This document shows positions 24,536 through 35,332 of a stretch of 64,000 nucleotides of DNA, one piece after another; the first letter of the stretch is position 1, and each line of letters opens with the position of its first letter. The position numbers and the translations under genes were made by a program. The notes below the pieces were generated by a model, which had not been told where the DNA came from, searched no databases, and saw only the letters and a program-made list of their open reading frames with translations. Origin of the DNA: DATDAH01 sp963823495. GTDB lineage: Bacteria > Actinomycetota > Acidimicrobiia > Acidimicrobiales > DATDAH01. The stretch spans positions 496,001 to 560,000 of the forward strand of contig CAWGLV010000001.1 of the NCBI GenBank assembly GCA_963823495.1. The letters are read 5' to 3'.

Positions 24536-25519
24536 TCAGACCGCGGCGTCGCCCTCGAACGCGGCGGCCCGGATGCCCCGCTCGGCCAGGTCCTGGAGCA
24601 GCGGGAGCGGGTCCTCCAGCGAGGCCAGGCCGAAGGCACCGCGGCGGGCCACCGTCCCGTCGGCCACGGCTCGGGCGGTCACCGCGGCGACCGCCCCGGC
24701 GGCCACCGCCGGACGGTCCATGGCGCCGTACACGACCACGTCCCGACGCCCCGACCGCGAACCCCGCACCTCGACCCGGATCGCCCCGGGGCCGCCCTCG
24801 GGATGGGGGCGCCGGAGCATGGGCAGACGCGCGGTCAGACGATCACGGCGGTTGGCCGCCTGCCGGGCGGTGACCCGCTCGAGGGTCCCGAAGGCGTCGA
24901 CCAGCAGGAGTGGATCGGGCACCGACGCCCGGTAGCAGTCCCGCCCGCCCACCGGCTCGGGGAACCAGCACAGCTCCCGGCCCGATCCCCCCGAGCGCGC
25001 CACCCAACCTCCCGCGCGCCAATCGAGGCCGTCCGCACCCAGGGCCCGGTGGTGCTGCTCCGCGCAGGCCGGACCGCCGGTGCCGACCTTGGCCACATGG
25101 ACCTCGTCGATGTGATCCAGGCAGCTCGCGGCGTGGCGGGCCAGCAGGCAACTCAGACCTGGTGCGAACCCGGCGCCGACCACCACGGTCGCGCCCCGTT
25201 CGGTGGCCTCGGGGTCCAGGTCGAGCAGGGCCCGGACGTCGCCGACGTCATCGGCCGTGGTCACCACCGAACTGCCCTGGCGCAGCGCCTGGACCGCAAG
25301 GGTGGCCTGGGTCCCGGCGGGCGTGGCCAGCAACACGACATCGGCCTCGGGCACGGTCTCGGCGCTGGTGTCGGCCCGGTCCCCGAGCAGGTCGGAGACC
25401 TTTCGCCGGGTCACGGCGTCGGCGTCGGCCACCACCACCGTCATCACGCCGTCGCTGGAGGCGAGTTGCCGGGCGGCCCGGGCCCCGGTGGCCCCGGCCC
25501 CGACGACGGCGATCCTCAT
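24536..25519 (-). CDS. NAD(P)-binding dehydrogenase-like protein (DapB/saccharopine-type)
   Basis: 327 aa. The N-terminal Rossmann fold has G-A-G-A-T-G near residues 7-12, later V-V-V-G-A-G-F-A-P-G-L-S, and a C-terminal alpha/beta domain. The overall plan resembles saccharopine or dihydrodipicolinate/diaminopimelate dehydrogenases that act on amino-acid-like substrates. I cannot assign a specific reaction. ATG start before R-I-A-V-V-G. A 45-aa membrane-peptide gene lies 13 nt upstream on the same strand. Confidence 0.75.
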   Translation of the reverse strand: MRIAVVGAGATGARAARQLASSDGVMTVVVADADAVTRRKVSDLLGDRADTSAETVPEADVVLLATPAGTQATLAVQALRQGSSVVTTADDVGDVRALLDLDPEATERGATVVVGAGFAPGLSCLLARHAASCLDHIDEVHVAKVGTGGPACAEQHHRALGADGLDWRAGGWVARSGGSGRELCWFPEPVGGRDCYRASVPDPLLLVDAFGTLERVTARQAANRRDRLTARLPMLRRPHPEGGPGAIRVEVRGSRSGRRDVVVYGAMDRPAVAAGAVAAVTARAVADGTVARRGAFGLASLEDPLPLLQDLAERGIRAAAFEGDAAV

Positions 25520-25532
25520 GAGGTCGGGGGGC

Positions 25533-25670
25533 TCAACGCAGTTCGGGGCCGTCGAGTTGGCGCCAGCCGCCGTCACTGGGCGGGGTCCCCCCTTTGCCTC
25601 GGACCCGGAGCACAGCGGCGAAGAGCCCGGCCACCCCCACGGCGAGAAGGACGCGGCGAAGACGTTGCAT
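25533..25670 (-). CDS. Small single-span membrane protein
   Basis: 45 aa: M-Q-R-L-R-R, a hydrophobic helix of about 15 residues (L-L-A-V-G-V-A-G-L-F-A-A-V-L), then R-V-R-G-K-G-G and a D-G-G-W-R-Q-L-D-G-P tail. Positive residues flank the helix and the polar tail looks structured, as in other very small actinobacterial membrane proteins. Proposed because it sits 13 nt upstream of the dehydrogenase-like gene on the same strand with clean boundaries. Function unknown. Confidence 0.5.
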   Translation of the reverse strand: MQRLRRVLLAVGVAGLFAAVLRVRGKGGTPPSDGGWRQLDGPELR

Positions 25671-25770
25671 GAGGCTGGGACCGTACCCGTCCTCGGGCGG
25701 CCAGGCGATGCGGAGCGACCACGAAGGGTCGTGCCCGTGCCCGGCGGCGAGGGCCACGGGGTCCCGGAAG

Positions 25771-25847
25771 TGGTGGGGCTAGTTGGAATCGAACCAACGA
25801 CCTCGCCCTTATCAGAGGCGCGCTCTAACCGACTGAGCTATAGCCCC
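25771..25847 (-). tRNA. tRNA-Ile (anticodon GAU)
   Basis: Full cloverleaf on the minus strand. The acceptor stem GGGGCTA pairs with TAGCCCC, the anticodon loop is C-T-GAT-A-A, the T-loop is GGTTCGATTCC, and 3' CCA is encoded. A tRNA-Ile next to gyrA/DUF3566 is the usual actinobacterial arrangement. Confidence 0.96.
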
Positions 25848-25857
25848 GGGACCGGAC

Positions 25858-25885
25858 ACTGTACCGACACGGTTCACCAGTCGAC
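25858..25885 (-). promoter_or_regulatory. Probable promoter of tRNA-Ile
   Basis: Minus-strand TACAGT (25858-25863) lies 11 nt upstream of the mature tRNA 5' end. A TCGACT-like -35 is about 15-16 nt further upstream. The spacing is slightly short. Confidence 0.4.
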
Positions 25886-25954
25886 ATCGCCTCGGCTCGT
25901 TGCCCGGGACGCATCCGATCGACGCCGGAACCGCCGAGGGGGCAGACTCCCGCC

Positions 25955-26626
25955 ATGGAGTTGCTGGCCCAGGGACGGGACTGCGACATCTTCGACCGGG
26001 GAGACGGGACCGTCCTGCGACGATCCCGCCGCGCCTACCACCAGGGCCTGGAGGCCAGGGTGCTGGCCTACGCCGCCGAACACGGGTACTCGGTGCCGTC
26101 GGTGCTCGAACTGACCGACGCCGGCCGTGATCTGATCATGGAGAAGGTCCCCGGACCCACGATGCTGCAGGCGCTGGAGAAGCGACCGTGGCGGGCCCGG
26201 GCCGTGGGCCGCCAACTGGGCGCGCTGCACAACCGGTTGCACGAGATCCCCGGGCCGGACTGGCTGCCCCGGCTCCCCGACGGCAACGCCCTGCTGCACT
26301 TCGACCTGCACCCCCAGAACGTGATCCTGTCCCCCCGCGGGCCGGTGGTGATCGACTGGAACAATGCGTGCGTCGGGCGACCCGCGGTCGATCTCGCCCG
26401 GGCCTGGGCCCTGACGGCCAGTGCCGAAGCCGACGTCCGCGGTCTGCTGAAGCTGGCCCTGACCCGGGTCCGACGGGGTCTGATCGCGGGCTTCCTGGAC
26501 GCGGCGGGCCGGCAAGAGGCTCGCTCGGGCCTGGCCGACGCGGTGGAACTGACGCTGCTCGATGACAACATCAGCCCGGTCGAGAAGGACCGGATGCGGG
26601 CCCTGGCGGCCGCCGAGGCGACTTAG
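25955..26626 (+). CDS. APH-family phosphotransferase (kinase-like)
   Basis: 223-aa small-molecule kinase of the aminoglycoside-phosphotransferase fold. Catalytic loop L-L-H-F-D-L-H-P-Q-N-V-I-L, metal motif V-V-I-D-W-N-N, and R-P-A-V-D-L-A-R. The N-lobe is short (no obvious glycine loop; E-K-V-P-G-P-T-M hinge). Substrate unknown; sugar, choline-like or antibiotic all possible. It is divergent from the tRNA. Confidence 0.85.
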   Translation: MELLAQGRDCDIFDRGDGTVLRRSRRAYHQGLEARVLAYAAEHGYSVPSVLELTDAGRDLIMEKVPGPTMLQALEKRPWRARAVGRQLGALHNRLHEIPGPDWLPRLPDGNALLHFDLHPQNVILSPRGPVVIDWNNACVGRPAVDLARAWALTASAEADVRGLLKLALTRVRRGLIAGFLDAAGRQEARSGLADAVELTLLDDNISPVEKDRMRALAAAEAT

Positions 26627-27294
26627 CCCTTCTCGGCCCTGCGTCGCTTGCGGGCGTCGGCCAGGTCCTGTTCGATCATGGTGATCCGCAGGCCGCCGGT
26701 GAGGTCACAGATCAGGTTGAACAGGACCGTGAGCAGCCAGATGAAGAAGACCGTGGCGATGGCGAACACCGCACCGGCGGACAGCAGCGCCTCGAACATC
26801 TGCTCAGGGTTGAAGTTGAAGTCCTCGAAGCCCAGGTCGACGATGAAGTCCTCGGTGTTCTCCACCGAGCCCGAGGTCACCGCGGCCCGCCAGATCAGCA
26901 GCGAGGCCAGGACCACGATGCCCCAGATGCAGGCCACGAAGATGCTCGCCACCTTGAACACCGACCACGTGTCGATGTGGCGGACGACGCGACGGACCCG
27001 GCGGGCCGAGGCCTTCATCTCGGCCCGGTGCGCTCGACGCGAGAGCCGGCGCGCCGCGGGAGGTACGACCACCTCGGCGCCGTCCTCGGGCGGCGCCGGG
27101 TCCCCCTCGGGGGCGATGTCCAGCTCGACCGCATCCGCCACCATCTCGGTGTCGGGGACCTCGACCAGCGGGCTGTGCGCTTCGGAGTCGGGCGATTCGT
27201 CGGCCTCGTCCTCGAGGCTCTCGGCCGAGGTGTCCGCCTCGGTCGCCTCCTGGGTCAGGGGGTCCTCGATGGGGTCCTCGTCGAGGGTCGTCAC
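26623..27294 (-). CDS. DUF3566 membrane protein
   Basis: 223 aa. The long acidic, low-complexity N-terminus (E/D/P-rich, about 90 residues) leads into a basic segment R-R-L-S-R-R-A-H-R and the DUF3566 domain, with two membrane helices (F-V-A-C-I-W-G-I-V-V and F-A-I-A-T-V-F-F-I-W-L-L) and a basic tail. The family is an actinobacterial membrane protein encoded next to gyrA; a role in envelope or division is suspected but unproven. GTG start overlaps the stop of the upstream gene (GTGA). The stop overlaps the convergent kinase stop. Confidence 0.88.
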   Translation of the reverse strand: MTTLDEDPIEDPLTQEATEADTSAESLEDEADESPDSEAHSPLVEVPDTEMVADAVELDIAPEGDPAPPEDGAEVVVPPAARRLSRRAHRAEMKASARRVRRVVRHIDTWSVFKVASIFVACIWGIVVLASLLIWRAAVTSGSVENTEDFIVDLGFEDFNFNPEQMFEALLSAGAVFAIATVFFIWLLTVLFNLICDLTGGLRITMIEQDLADARKRRRAEKG

Positions 27295-27932
27295 GTCGCC
27301 ACCCTCGCGTCCGTCGTCCGCCCGCACAACTCGAAGTGTACGGGGTCACTGACGGGCAGGGGTTGGCAGAGCCCGGACGCGGCGGCCACGGCGCGCAGGC
27401 GGGGGACGAACTCGAGGGGCACGTCCACCGCCAGACCCCGCTCGTGGCGGGAGGTCCCCGGTGGCGCGACCGGATAGGGGTTCTGGTGACGATTCGCCCA
27501 GAGGGCCGCCTGCTGGGCCGGGCTGCGCCAACCCGAGGTGATCGGCACCGACGTGCCCAGCAGCATCCCGGCCCGGGTCACCGCGGCAACCATCTCCGCG
27601 GTCAGGCCCTCGACGCCGTCACGGCCGGGAGGTGAGGAGGACTGCGCCCGCGCCACGGCGCCGGCTTCCCCCACCCGCACGGTGACCGTGGCCTCCCCCA
27701 CGTGGCCTTCGACGGCGACCGCGGTCGCTCCGTTCGCCCGGGCCAGCTCGGCTCCGGCACCGGGACCTTCGGCCGCCGCGGCCAACGCCCCGGCGTCGGC
27801 CGCGGTCTGGGCCCGGGCGGCGGCCAGGGCCCGGCTGCCCAGCTCGCCCAGGACCAGCGCGGTCCCCATCGCCGCGGCCATGATCACCAGCACCAGGGGG
27901 AGGGTCTGGCCCCGATCGTCGTCTCGGCGCAC
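27291..27932 (-). CDS. TadG-like N-terminus fused to VanY/M15 D,D-carboxypeptidase
   Basis: 213 aa. Residues 1-55 match a Tad/Flp pilus TadE/G-type leader (D-R-G-Q-T-L-P-L-V-L-V-I-M-A-A-A, then A-D-A-G-A-L-A-A-A-A). About residues 125-205 match peptidase M15/VanY: I-T-S-G-W-R-S, S-R-H-E-R-G-L-A-V-D-V (Zn ligands His163, Asp170) and D-P-V-H-F-E-L (His199). The usual catalytic Glu of the E-x-x-H motif is Asp here. The predicted role is cleaving D-Ala-D-Ala peptides outside the membrane. GTG start with strong GAGGAGG. Operon with DUF3566. Confidence 0.8.
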   Translation of the reverse strand: MRRDDDRGQTLPLVLVIMAAAMGTALVLGELGSRALAAARAQTAADAGALAAAAEGPGAGAELARANGATAVAVEGHVGEATVTVRVGEAGAVARAQSSSPPGRDGVEGLTAEMVAAVTRAGMLLGTSVPITSGWRSPAQQAALWANRHQNPYPVAPPGTSRHERGLAVDVPLEFVPRLRAVAAASGLCQPLPVSDPVHFELCGRTTDARVAT

Positions 27933-27984
27933 CCGCGCCTCCTCGGTTCCGTCCGGTCACGGGGGAAGCGACACGAGATGACGG

Positions 27985-30500
27985 TCAGTCCGGGTCGGGG
28001 GGCTCCTCGACGGGGAGGGTCGGGGCAGAGGCCGGCTCGGCAGGCTCCTCGGGCTCGGTGAAGACCGGGGCGACGGCGACCACGGTCTCGCCCTCCTCCA
28101 AGCGCATGACGCGGACCCCGGAGGCGTCCCGGCCCTGAGAGGAGATGTCCTTCACCGCGGTGCGGATCAGGGTCCCCTTGGAGGACACCAGGATGATCTC
28201 GTCGTCCAGGCTGACCATCCGAGCGGTGACGATCGGGCCCTTCTGGGCGGTCATCTTGAAGCCCTTCACCCCCATGGTGCCGCGGCCCTTGCGGGGGTAC
28301 TTGTCGAGCTTGGTCCGCTTGCCGTAGCCACCCTCGGTGAGGCACAGGAGGTCGGCACCGTTCTCGCTGACGGCGCAGGAGACCACGGTGTCGCCCTCCC
28401 GCAGCTTCAGGCCCCGGACGCCGGCCGCGGTGCGGCCCATGGGTCGGACCAGGTCCTCGCTGAAGCGAACGGTCTGGCCACTCCGGGCCACCAGGAAGAT
28501 GTCGGCCTCGCCCGAGGTCTGGATGACCCGGACCAGCTCGTCACCATCCTTCAGGTTGATGGCGATGAGCCCGTCACGCCGGGACGAGTCGTACTCGGTG
28601 AACTTGGTCTTCTTGACCTGGCCGTTCCGGGTGGCGAAGAAGAGGAACCGACTGGTCTCGTAGTCCCGCGTGTCGATGATGGCCTGGATCCGCTCGTCGG
28701 GCTGCAGGGGCAGCAGGTTGACCATGGCCGTGCCCCGGGCGGTGCGGTCCTTCATGGGGATCTCGTGGGCCTTGAGCCGGTAGACCTTCCCCCGGTTCGA
28801 GAAGAAGAGCAGGTAGGCGTGCGCGGTGGTCGAGATGACCTCGGTGACGTAGTCGTCGTCGCGGAGCTTGGCCCCGGCCACACCCCGGCCGCCCCGGCCC
28901 TGCGTGCGGAACGCGTCGGCCTGGACGGTCTTGACGTAGCCGGCGGCGCTGTAGGTGACGACCAGCTCCTCGTCGTCGATGAGGTCCTCGAGGTCGATCT
29001 CGCCCGGGTCGTGGGTGAGCTCGGTCTGGCGGGGGGAGGCGTGCTTCTCGCGCACCTCGCCCATCTCCTCCTTGATGACCGAGCGCAACTTGCCCTCGTC
29101 GGCGAGGATCGCCTCCAGCTCGGCGATGGTCTCCTGCAGTTCGGCCAGCTCCTTCTCCAGGTCGGTGCGACCCAGCCGGGTCAGGCGGCCGAGCTGCATG
29201 TCCAGGATGTGGTTGGCCTGGGTCTCGCTGAACTCGAAGCCCTCCCCCATGAGGCCCTCGCGGGCCTCGTTGCGGTCCGCCGAGGCCCGGATGAGGGCGA
29301 TGATCGCGTCGATCATGTCGATGGCCTTGAGCAGGCCTTCGACGATGTGCTCCCGGTCCTTGGCCTTGGCCAGACGGAACTCCGAGCGCCGGCGGATGAC
29401 GTCGACCTGGTGGTCGATGTACGCCTGCAGCGCCTGGACCAGGTTGAGGGTGCGGGGCACGCCGTCGATCAGGGCGACCGTGTTCACCGAGAAGTTCGTC
29501 TGCAGCGGGGTGCGTTTGTAGAGGTTGTTCAGGATGACGAGGGCGGGGGCGTCCTTCTTGAGCTTGATCTCGAGGCGGATGTCCTCGCCGGCCGACGCGT
29601 TGTTGATGTCGGCGATCCCGGTCAGTTCGCCGGCGTCGACCAACTCCTTGATCTTCAACAGCACCTGACTGGGGCTGACCTGGTAGGGCAGCTTGGACAC
29701 CACGATCATGTCGCTCCGCTTGCCCTCCTCGATCTCGGCCACCGCCCGCAGGCGGATGGAGCCCCGCCCGGTGCGGTAGGCGTCGAGGATCCCCTGGCGG
29801 CCCATCATCAGCGCGCCGGTCGGGAAGTCCGGGCCCTTGACGAAGGCCATGAGGTCGTCGGGGGTGGCCTCGGGGTGGTCGATCAGGTGGTTGGTGGCAT
29901 CGATGACCTCGCCCAGGTTGTGGGGCGGGATGTTCGTGGCCATGCCCACCGCGATGCCCTGGCTGCCGTTGACCAGCAGGTTGGGGAAGCGGGCCGGGAG
30001 CAGCGACGGCTCCTGGAACTCACCGGAGTAGTTGTCGATGAAGTCGACGGTGTCCTCGTCGATGCCGTCGAGCATCGCCAGGGCGATCTCGGCCAGGCGA
30101 CACTCGGTGTAACGGGCTGCGGCGGGCGGATCGTCGGGCGTGCCGAAGTTGCCCTTGGGGTGGATCAGCGGGTGGCGCAGGGAGAAGCTCTGGCCCATCC
30201 GGACCAAGGCGTCGTAGATGGCGGAGTCGCCGTGGGGGTGGTACTTGCCCATGACGTCCCCGGTGACCCGGGCGCACTTGATGGTCGGTCGATCGGGGCG
30301 GGCCCCGAGGTCGTGCATGCCCCAGAGGATCCGCCGGTGCACCGGCTTGAGGCCGTCGCGGGCATCGGGCAGGGCCCGGGAGACGATGACCGACATCGAG
30401 TAGTCCAGAAAGGAGCGTTCCATCTCCTCCTGGATCTCGATGGGTTCGAACGCCTCCTCGAAGAGGGTCTCGTCCCGGCCGTCGGGGGGTGGGGGCGGAG

Positions 30501-30504
<4 letters not shown>
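27985..30504 (-). CDS. gyrA: DNA gyrase subunit A
   Basis: 839 aa. Catalytic Tyr132 in A-A-R-Y-T-E-C-R, preceded by the quinolone-determining region H-P-H-G-D-S-A-I-Y-D with Ser94 and Asp98, the fluoroquinolone-sensitive residue types. C-terminal beta-pinwheel with a GyrA-box-like Q-G-R-G-G-R-G near residue 535. With GyrB it forms the A2B2 enzyme that introduces negative supercoils. ATG overlaps the gyrB stop by 4 nt (ATGA), giving translational coupling. Acidic/proline-rich C-terminus. Confidence 0.98.
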
Positions 30505-32420
<1,916 letters not shown>

Positions 32421-32504
32421 GCTGCCACGTTCTTTCGGCGTCGAGAGAGGGGGAGGAAGTGCCCCCCAGCCTACCGCCGGGGGGTGACGACTCCGACTCT
32501 GGCA

Positions 32505-32523
32505 TTCAATGAAACTGATTGAA
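32505..32523 (-). promoter_or_regulatory. AT-rich inverted repeat upstream of gyrB
   Basis: TTCAAT-N7-ATTGAA in a 24-bp AT-rich island within otherwise 70%-class GC sequence, about 85 nt upstream of the gyrB start. A plausible promoter or operator for the gyrBA operon; no further motif is clear. Confidence 0.35.
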
Positions 32524-32635
32524 AATGGGTAGGCCGCCGACGGCGGTCCGGTCGGGGCCCACCTCGGACTCGACGGGTCGACCGCGGGGACGGCCCAGCC
32601 TCGGAGCCGTCGATCCGGAGGGACCGTCCGGCGGC

Positions 32636-32797
32636 TCAGGCCACCCGGGCGTCGGCCTCGGCCAGGCGGGACCGCAGGCGGGACCGCAGCTCGGTGGTGT
32701 CCACCTCGCGGTAGGCGCGGCGGCGGCGGACCAGGACGAACCCCGTCGCGGCCACGCCCGCGAGGCCGGCCAGCCCGACGATCTTCCAGAGCTTCAC
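32636..32797 (-). CDS. Small membrane protein upstream of gyrB
   Basis: 53 aa: V-K-L-W-K-I, a hydrophobic helix (V-G-L-A-G-L-A-G-V-A-A-T-G-F-V-L-V), R-R-R-R-A-Y-R and an amphipathic E-L-R-S-R-L-R-S-R-L-A-E-A tail. It has clear membrane topology (positive-inside rule) and a clean stop. GTG start with GGAG very close. It is divergent from the permuted-papain gene and faces gyrB. Function unknown, but similar tiny K-L-W-K proteins recur in actinobacteria by my recollection. Confidence 0.6.
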   Translation of the reverse strand: MKLWKIVGLAGLAGVAATGFVLVRRRRAYREVDTTELRSRLRSRLAEADARVA

Positions 32798-32817
32798 GCT
32801 CCGTAAGGTACCCGGCC

Positions 32818-33438
32818 ATGGCCTCCCGGACCCCGAACGCGATCCCGCTGGCCGAGGCCGCGCCGCTGACCTCCACAGGCGACCTGTGGCTCTTCCGCGG
32901 CACGAGCCCGGCGGACCGGGCGATCCGGCTCTTCACCAACAGCCCGGTGAACCACGTGGCGATGGCCCTGACCCTCGACGACCTGCCGCCGCTGCTGTGG
33001 CACGCCGAGCTGGGCATGTCCACCGAGGACGTCTGGGCCGGCGAGCCCCAGCGGGGCGCCCAGCTCCACCGTCTGACCGAGGCCGTGACCACGTGGGTGG
33101 GCAAGTACGGCCAGCGGGCCTGGTTCCGTCAGCTCGACACCGTCGTCACCACCGAGATGGAGGACCAGTTCCTCCGCGTGGTCAACGAGTACGACGGGCA
33201 CCGCTTCCCCCGCACCGGCAGCCTGGTGCGGCGGGCCGCGCTCGGCCGGCTCCGCCGGGGCGTGCCCCTGGAGGACGTCTTCTGTGCCGAGTTGGCCGCC
33301 CTCACCTACCAGCGCATGGGGCTGCTCGGCTCCGAACGGCCCCTCAACTGGTACGACCCCGGCCGCTTCTGGTCCGGTGACCGCCTCGAACTGGCCCCCG
33401 GTGCCGTCCTCGGTGAAGAGATCGAGGTGCTCGTCTAG
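32818..33438 (+). CDS. YiiX-like permuted papain-fold (NlpC/P60 superfamily) protein
   Basis: 206 aa. The circularly permuted papain fold is indicated by an early G-D-L-W-L-F-R-G and N-H-V-A-M (His near 45) followed late by D-V-F-C-A-E-L-A-A (Cys near 158). In permuted papains the catalytic His comes before the Cys, as here. The family includes amide hydrolases acting on lipid amides or peptidoglycan. No signal peptide, so probably intracellular. Substrate unknown. Confidence 0.7.
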   Translation: MASRTPNAIPLAEAAPLTSTGDLWLFRGTSPADRAIRLFTNSPVNHVAMALTLDDLPPLLWHAELGMSTEDVWAGEPQRGAQLHRLTEAVTTWVGKYGQRAWFRQLDTVVTTEMEDQFLRVVNEYDGHRFPRTGSLVRRAALGRLRRGVPLEDVFCAELAALTYQRMGLLGSERPLNWYDPGRFWSGDRLELAPGAVLGEEIEVLV

Positions 33439-33468
33439 ACGCCGGACCGGGGAAGCCGACGACGGCCG

Positions 33469-33870
33469 CTAGTGGCCGTGTTCGGCTTCGGCGGCGTCGG
33501 CCTCGGCCTTGGTGCGGTGGACGGTGCCGTCGGGGTGCTCCGGAGGGCTGTAGAGCGAGTAGACCTTGAGCGCCTCGGGCCCCGTGTTGACCACGTTGTG
33601 CCACACGCCGGCCGGGATGATGATCGCCCAGTCGTCCTCGACGTCACGGGTCTCCTCCACCCGGTCCTCGGTGGTGCCGAACTCGACCCGGCCGGTCCCC
33701 TGCTCCAGCCGGAGGAACTGGTCGATGTCGTGGTGGGCCTCCCAGCCGATCTCCCCACCGGGCTCGATCGACATGACCGTCAGCTGGGTGTGTTCACCCG
33801 TGAACAGCACGGTACGGAAGTTGGTGTTGTCCAACGTGGCCTTCTCGATGTCCGCTACCCATCCGAGCAT
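33469..33870 (-). CDS. Cupin domain protein
   Basis: 133-aa single cupin barrel. Metal site H-H-D-I-D-Q-F (first motif H-H-x-x-x-Q) and A-G-V-W-H-N-V for the second. Small stand-alone cupins of this type are often sugar isomerases or dioxygenases; no activity is assigned. ATG start with GGGAGG about 10 nt upstream. The codons include a parS-like palindrome at 33791-33806. Confidence 0.82.
   Translation of the reverse strand: MLGWVADIEKATLDNTNFRTVLFTGEHTQLTVMSIEPGGEIGWEAHHDIDQFLRLEQGTGRVEFGTTEDRVEETRDVEDDWAIIIPAGVWHNVVNTGPEALKVYSLYSPPEHPDGTVHRTKAEADAAEAEHGH
33791..33806. promoter_or_regulatory. Candidate parS-like site inside the cupin gene
   Basis: TGTTCACCCGTGAACA: one base from the perfect palindrome TGTTCACCGGTGAACA that also summarises the two sites upstream of parA. 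Known actinobacterial parS is TGTTTCACGTGAAACA. Position inside a gene is normal for parS. Confidence 0.4.
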
Positions 33871-33969
33871 TGACGACCTCCCTGCGATGACAGCCCTCTC
33901 ATGGTACGGACCGACGGGCCGGCCCACAGGGGCCGTTGGTCACTGATCGGGCCGACGCGGTGGGCCGGC

Positions 33970-35265
33970 TCACGCCGTGCTGCTCGACCACGGCCGCGAC
34001 CCGTGGGGGGTCACCCGGGCCAGGGTGGTGAAGGAGCAGTACCAGAGGGTGGCGTCGTGGTCCACGGCCGGGAAGACGACCGACTGGACCGGGCTGCCTG
34101 TGGCCGCCCGGGCCAGTTCGTCACCGGTCTCGATGTCGAGCACCACCACGTCGTCCTCCCCGTCGTGGCGGTCGTTCACGACCAGCTCGCCGGTGTCGGG
34201 GAAGCGGACCAGGTGCATGGAGGTGCCCAGGGCGCGCCGCCAGCGGGGCGAGAGGCCGGTCGGACCCAGATCGAAGGCGGCGAGCACCCCGTTGCCGCTG
34301 TCGTAGCCCACCGCGATCCCCCGGTCGGGGTCCAGGGCCGGCAGGTTGGTCTGGGTCCCGTGGGGGAGGCCGCTGATCTCGACCAGGACCGGGTCCCCGC
34401 CGACGATCGGCACCCGCACCAGGTGGACGGGACCGGTGGCCACGCCTTGGCCCTCCATGGCCATCGCCTCCTCATAGGTGTGGTCGCCGTTGTCCATGAA
34501 GAGGACCTGGCTGCCGTCGACGACGGCATCCCAGCCGTAGCTCTGGTCGTCCGCGGTGCGGTACGGCGACGACCACCCCGGCTCGGGCACCAGCTCCCCC
34601 GCCGCCGGGTCCCACACGAACCGCAACGCCGTTTCGATCCCCTGGGCGAAGACGACCCGGCTGTCCGCCGACAGGCGGGCCACCGAGGGCTCGCCCAGAC
34701 AGACCGGTGCGCCGCGATCCTCCAGGGTCACCGGGTCGAGAACCGAGAAGGTCGACGGATCCGGGCCCCGGGAGAGGTCCTTGGTGACCACGGTCCCGTC
34801 ATCGAGGATCACGAAGGAGTTGTACGCCCGGTCGACCGGCAGCCGGCGGGAGGCCACGACGTGCAGATCGGGGTCGAGACGGTGGGCCCCGCGCCCGTAG
34901 ACCACCACCAGGCCACCGTCGGCGTGGGCCGCCAACCCACCGGGCCAGGACGGACCGGCCGCCAGGTCGGGGCTCCGGGCCACCGTGGCCAGGGTGACCG
35001 GGTCGATGCGCTCCACCCAGGACACGGTGTCGGCCCCGAAGGTGTGGCGGAGCAGGAACAGCTCACCGGGTTCCCGGACCACGGGCATGGTGGCGGCCGT
35101 CACGTCCTGGCGGGCCACCACCTCGAGCTCGGCACCCTCGGTCAGGCCCCAACCGGCCACGCCGTGCGGCGCCTGGCGCCGGGACGGCCCGGCGTCCTCG
35201 CCCGGCCAAGGCGAGCGCCAGTAGCCGGGCGGGGCGTCCACCGATCCGGCTCCTGGTCCGCTCAC
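33970..35265 (-). CDS. Hypothetical protein, beta-propeller-like
   Basis: 431 aa, no signal peptide. Repeating beta-strand units with regularly spaced G-x-L/V-V-V, D-P-V-T-L and V-L-D-x-x-T-G motifs (for example D-P-V-T-L-A-T-V-A, D-P-V-T-L-E-D, D-I-E-T-G-D-E-L) suggest a propeller similar to YncE or quinoprotein folds, but no PQQ or lactonase signature is visible. The first 40 residues are Pro/Gly-rich. GTG start. It stands alone between the cupin and the Gly-rich secreted gene. Function unknown. Confidence 0.65.
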   Translation of the reverse strand: MSGPGAGSVDAPPGYWRSPWPGEDAGPSRRQAPHGVAGWGLTEGAELEVVARQDVTAATMPVVREPGELFLLRHTFGADTVSWVERIDPVTLATVARSPDLAAGPSWPGGLAAHADGGLVVVYGRGAHRLDPDLHVVASRRLPVDRAYNSFVILDDGTVVTKDLSRGPDPSTFSVLDPVTLEDRGAPVCLGEPSVARLSADSRVVFAQGIETALRFVWDPAAGELVPEPGWSSPYRTADDQSYGWDAVVDGSQVLFMDNGDHTYEEAMAMEGQGVATGPVHLVRVPIVGGDPVLVEISGLPHGTQTNLPALDPDRGIAVGYDSGNGVLAAFDLGPTGLSPRWRRALGTSMHLVRFPDTGELVVNDRHDGEDDVVVLDIETGDELARAATGSPVQSVVFPAVDHDATLWYCSFTTLARVTPHGSRPWSSSTA

Positions 35266-35332
35266 GTCTGTCCTGGTCCCTCTCCTCGGCCGTGCCCAAC
35301 CGCGGAGGATGGCCAGGAACAGGGCTCGGGGG

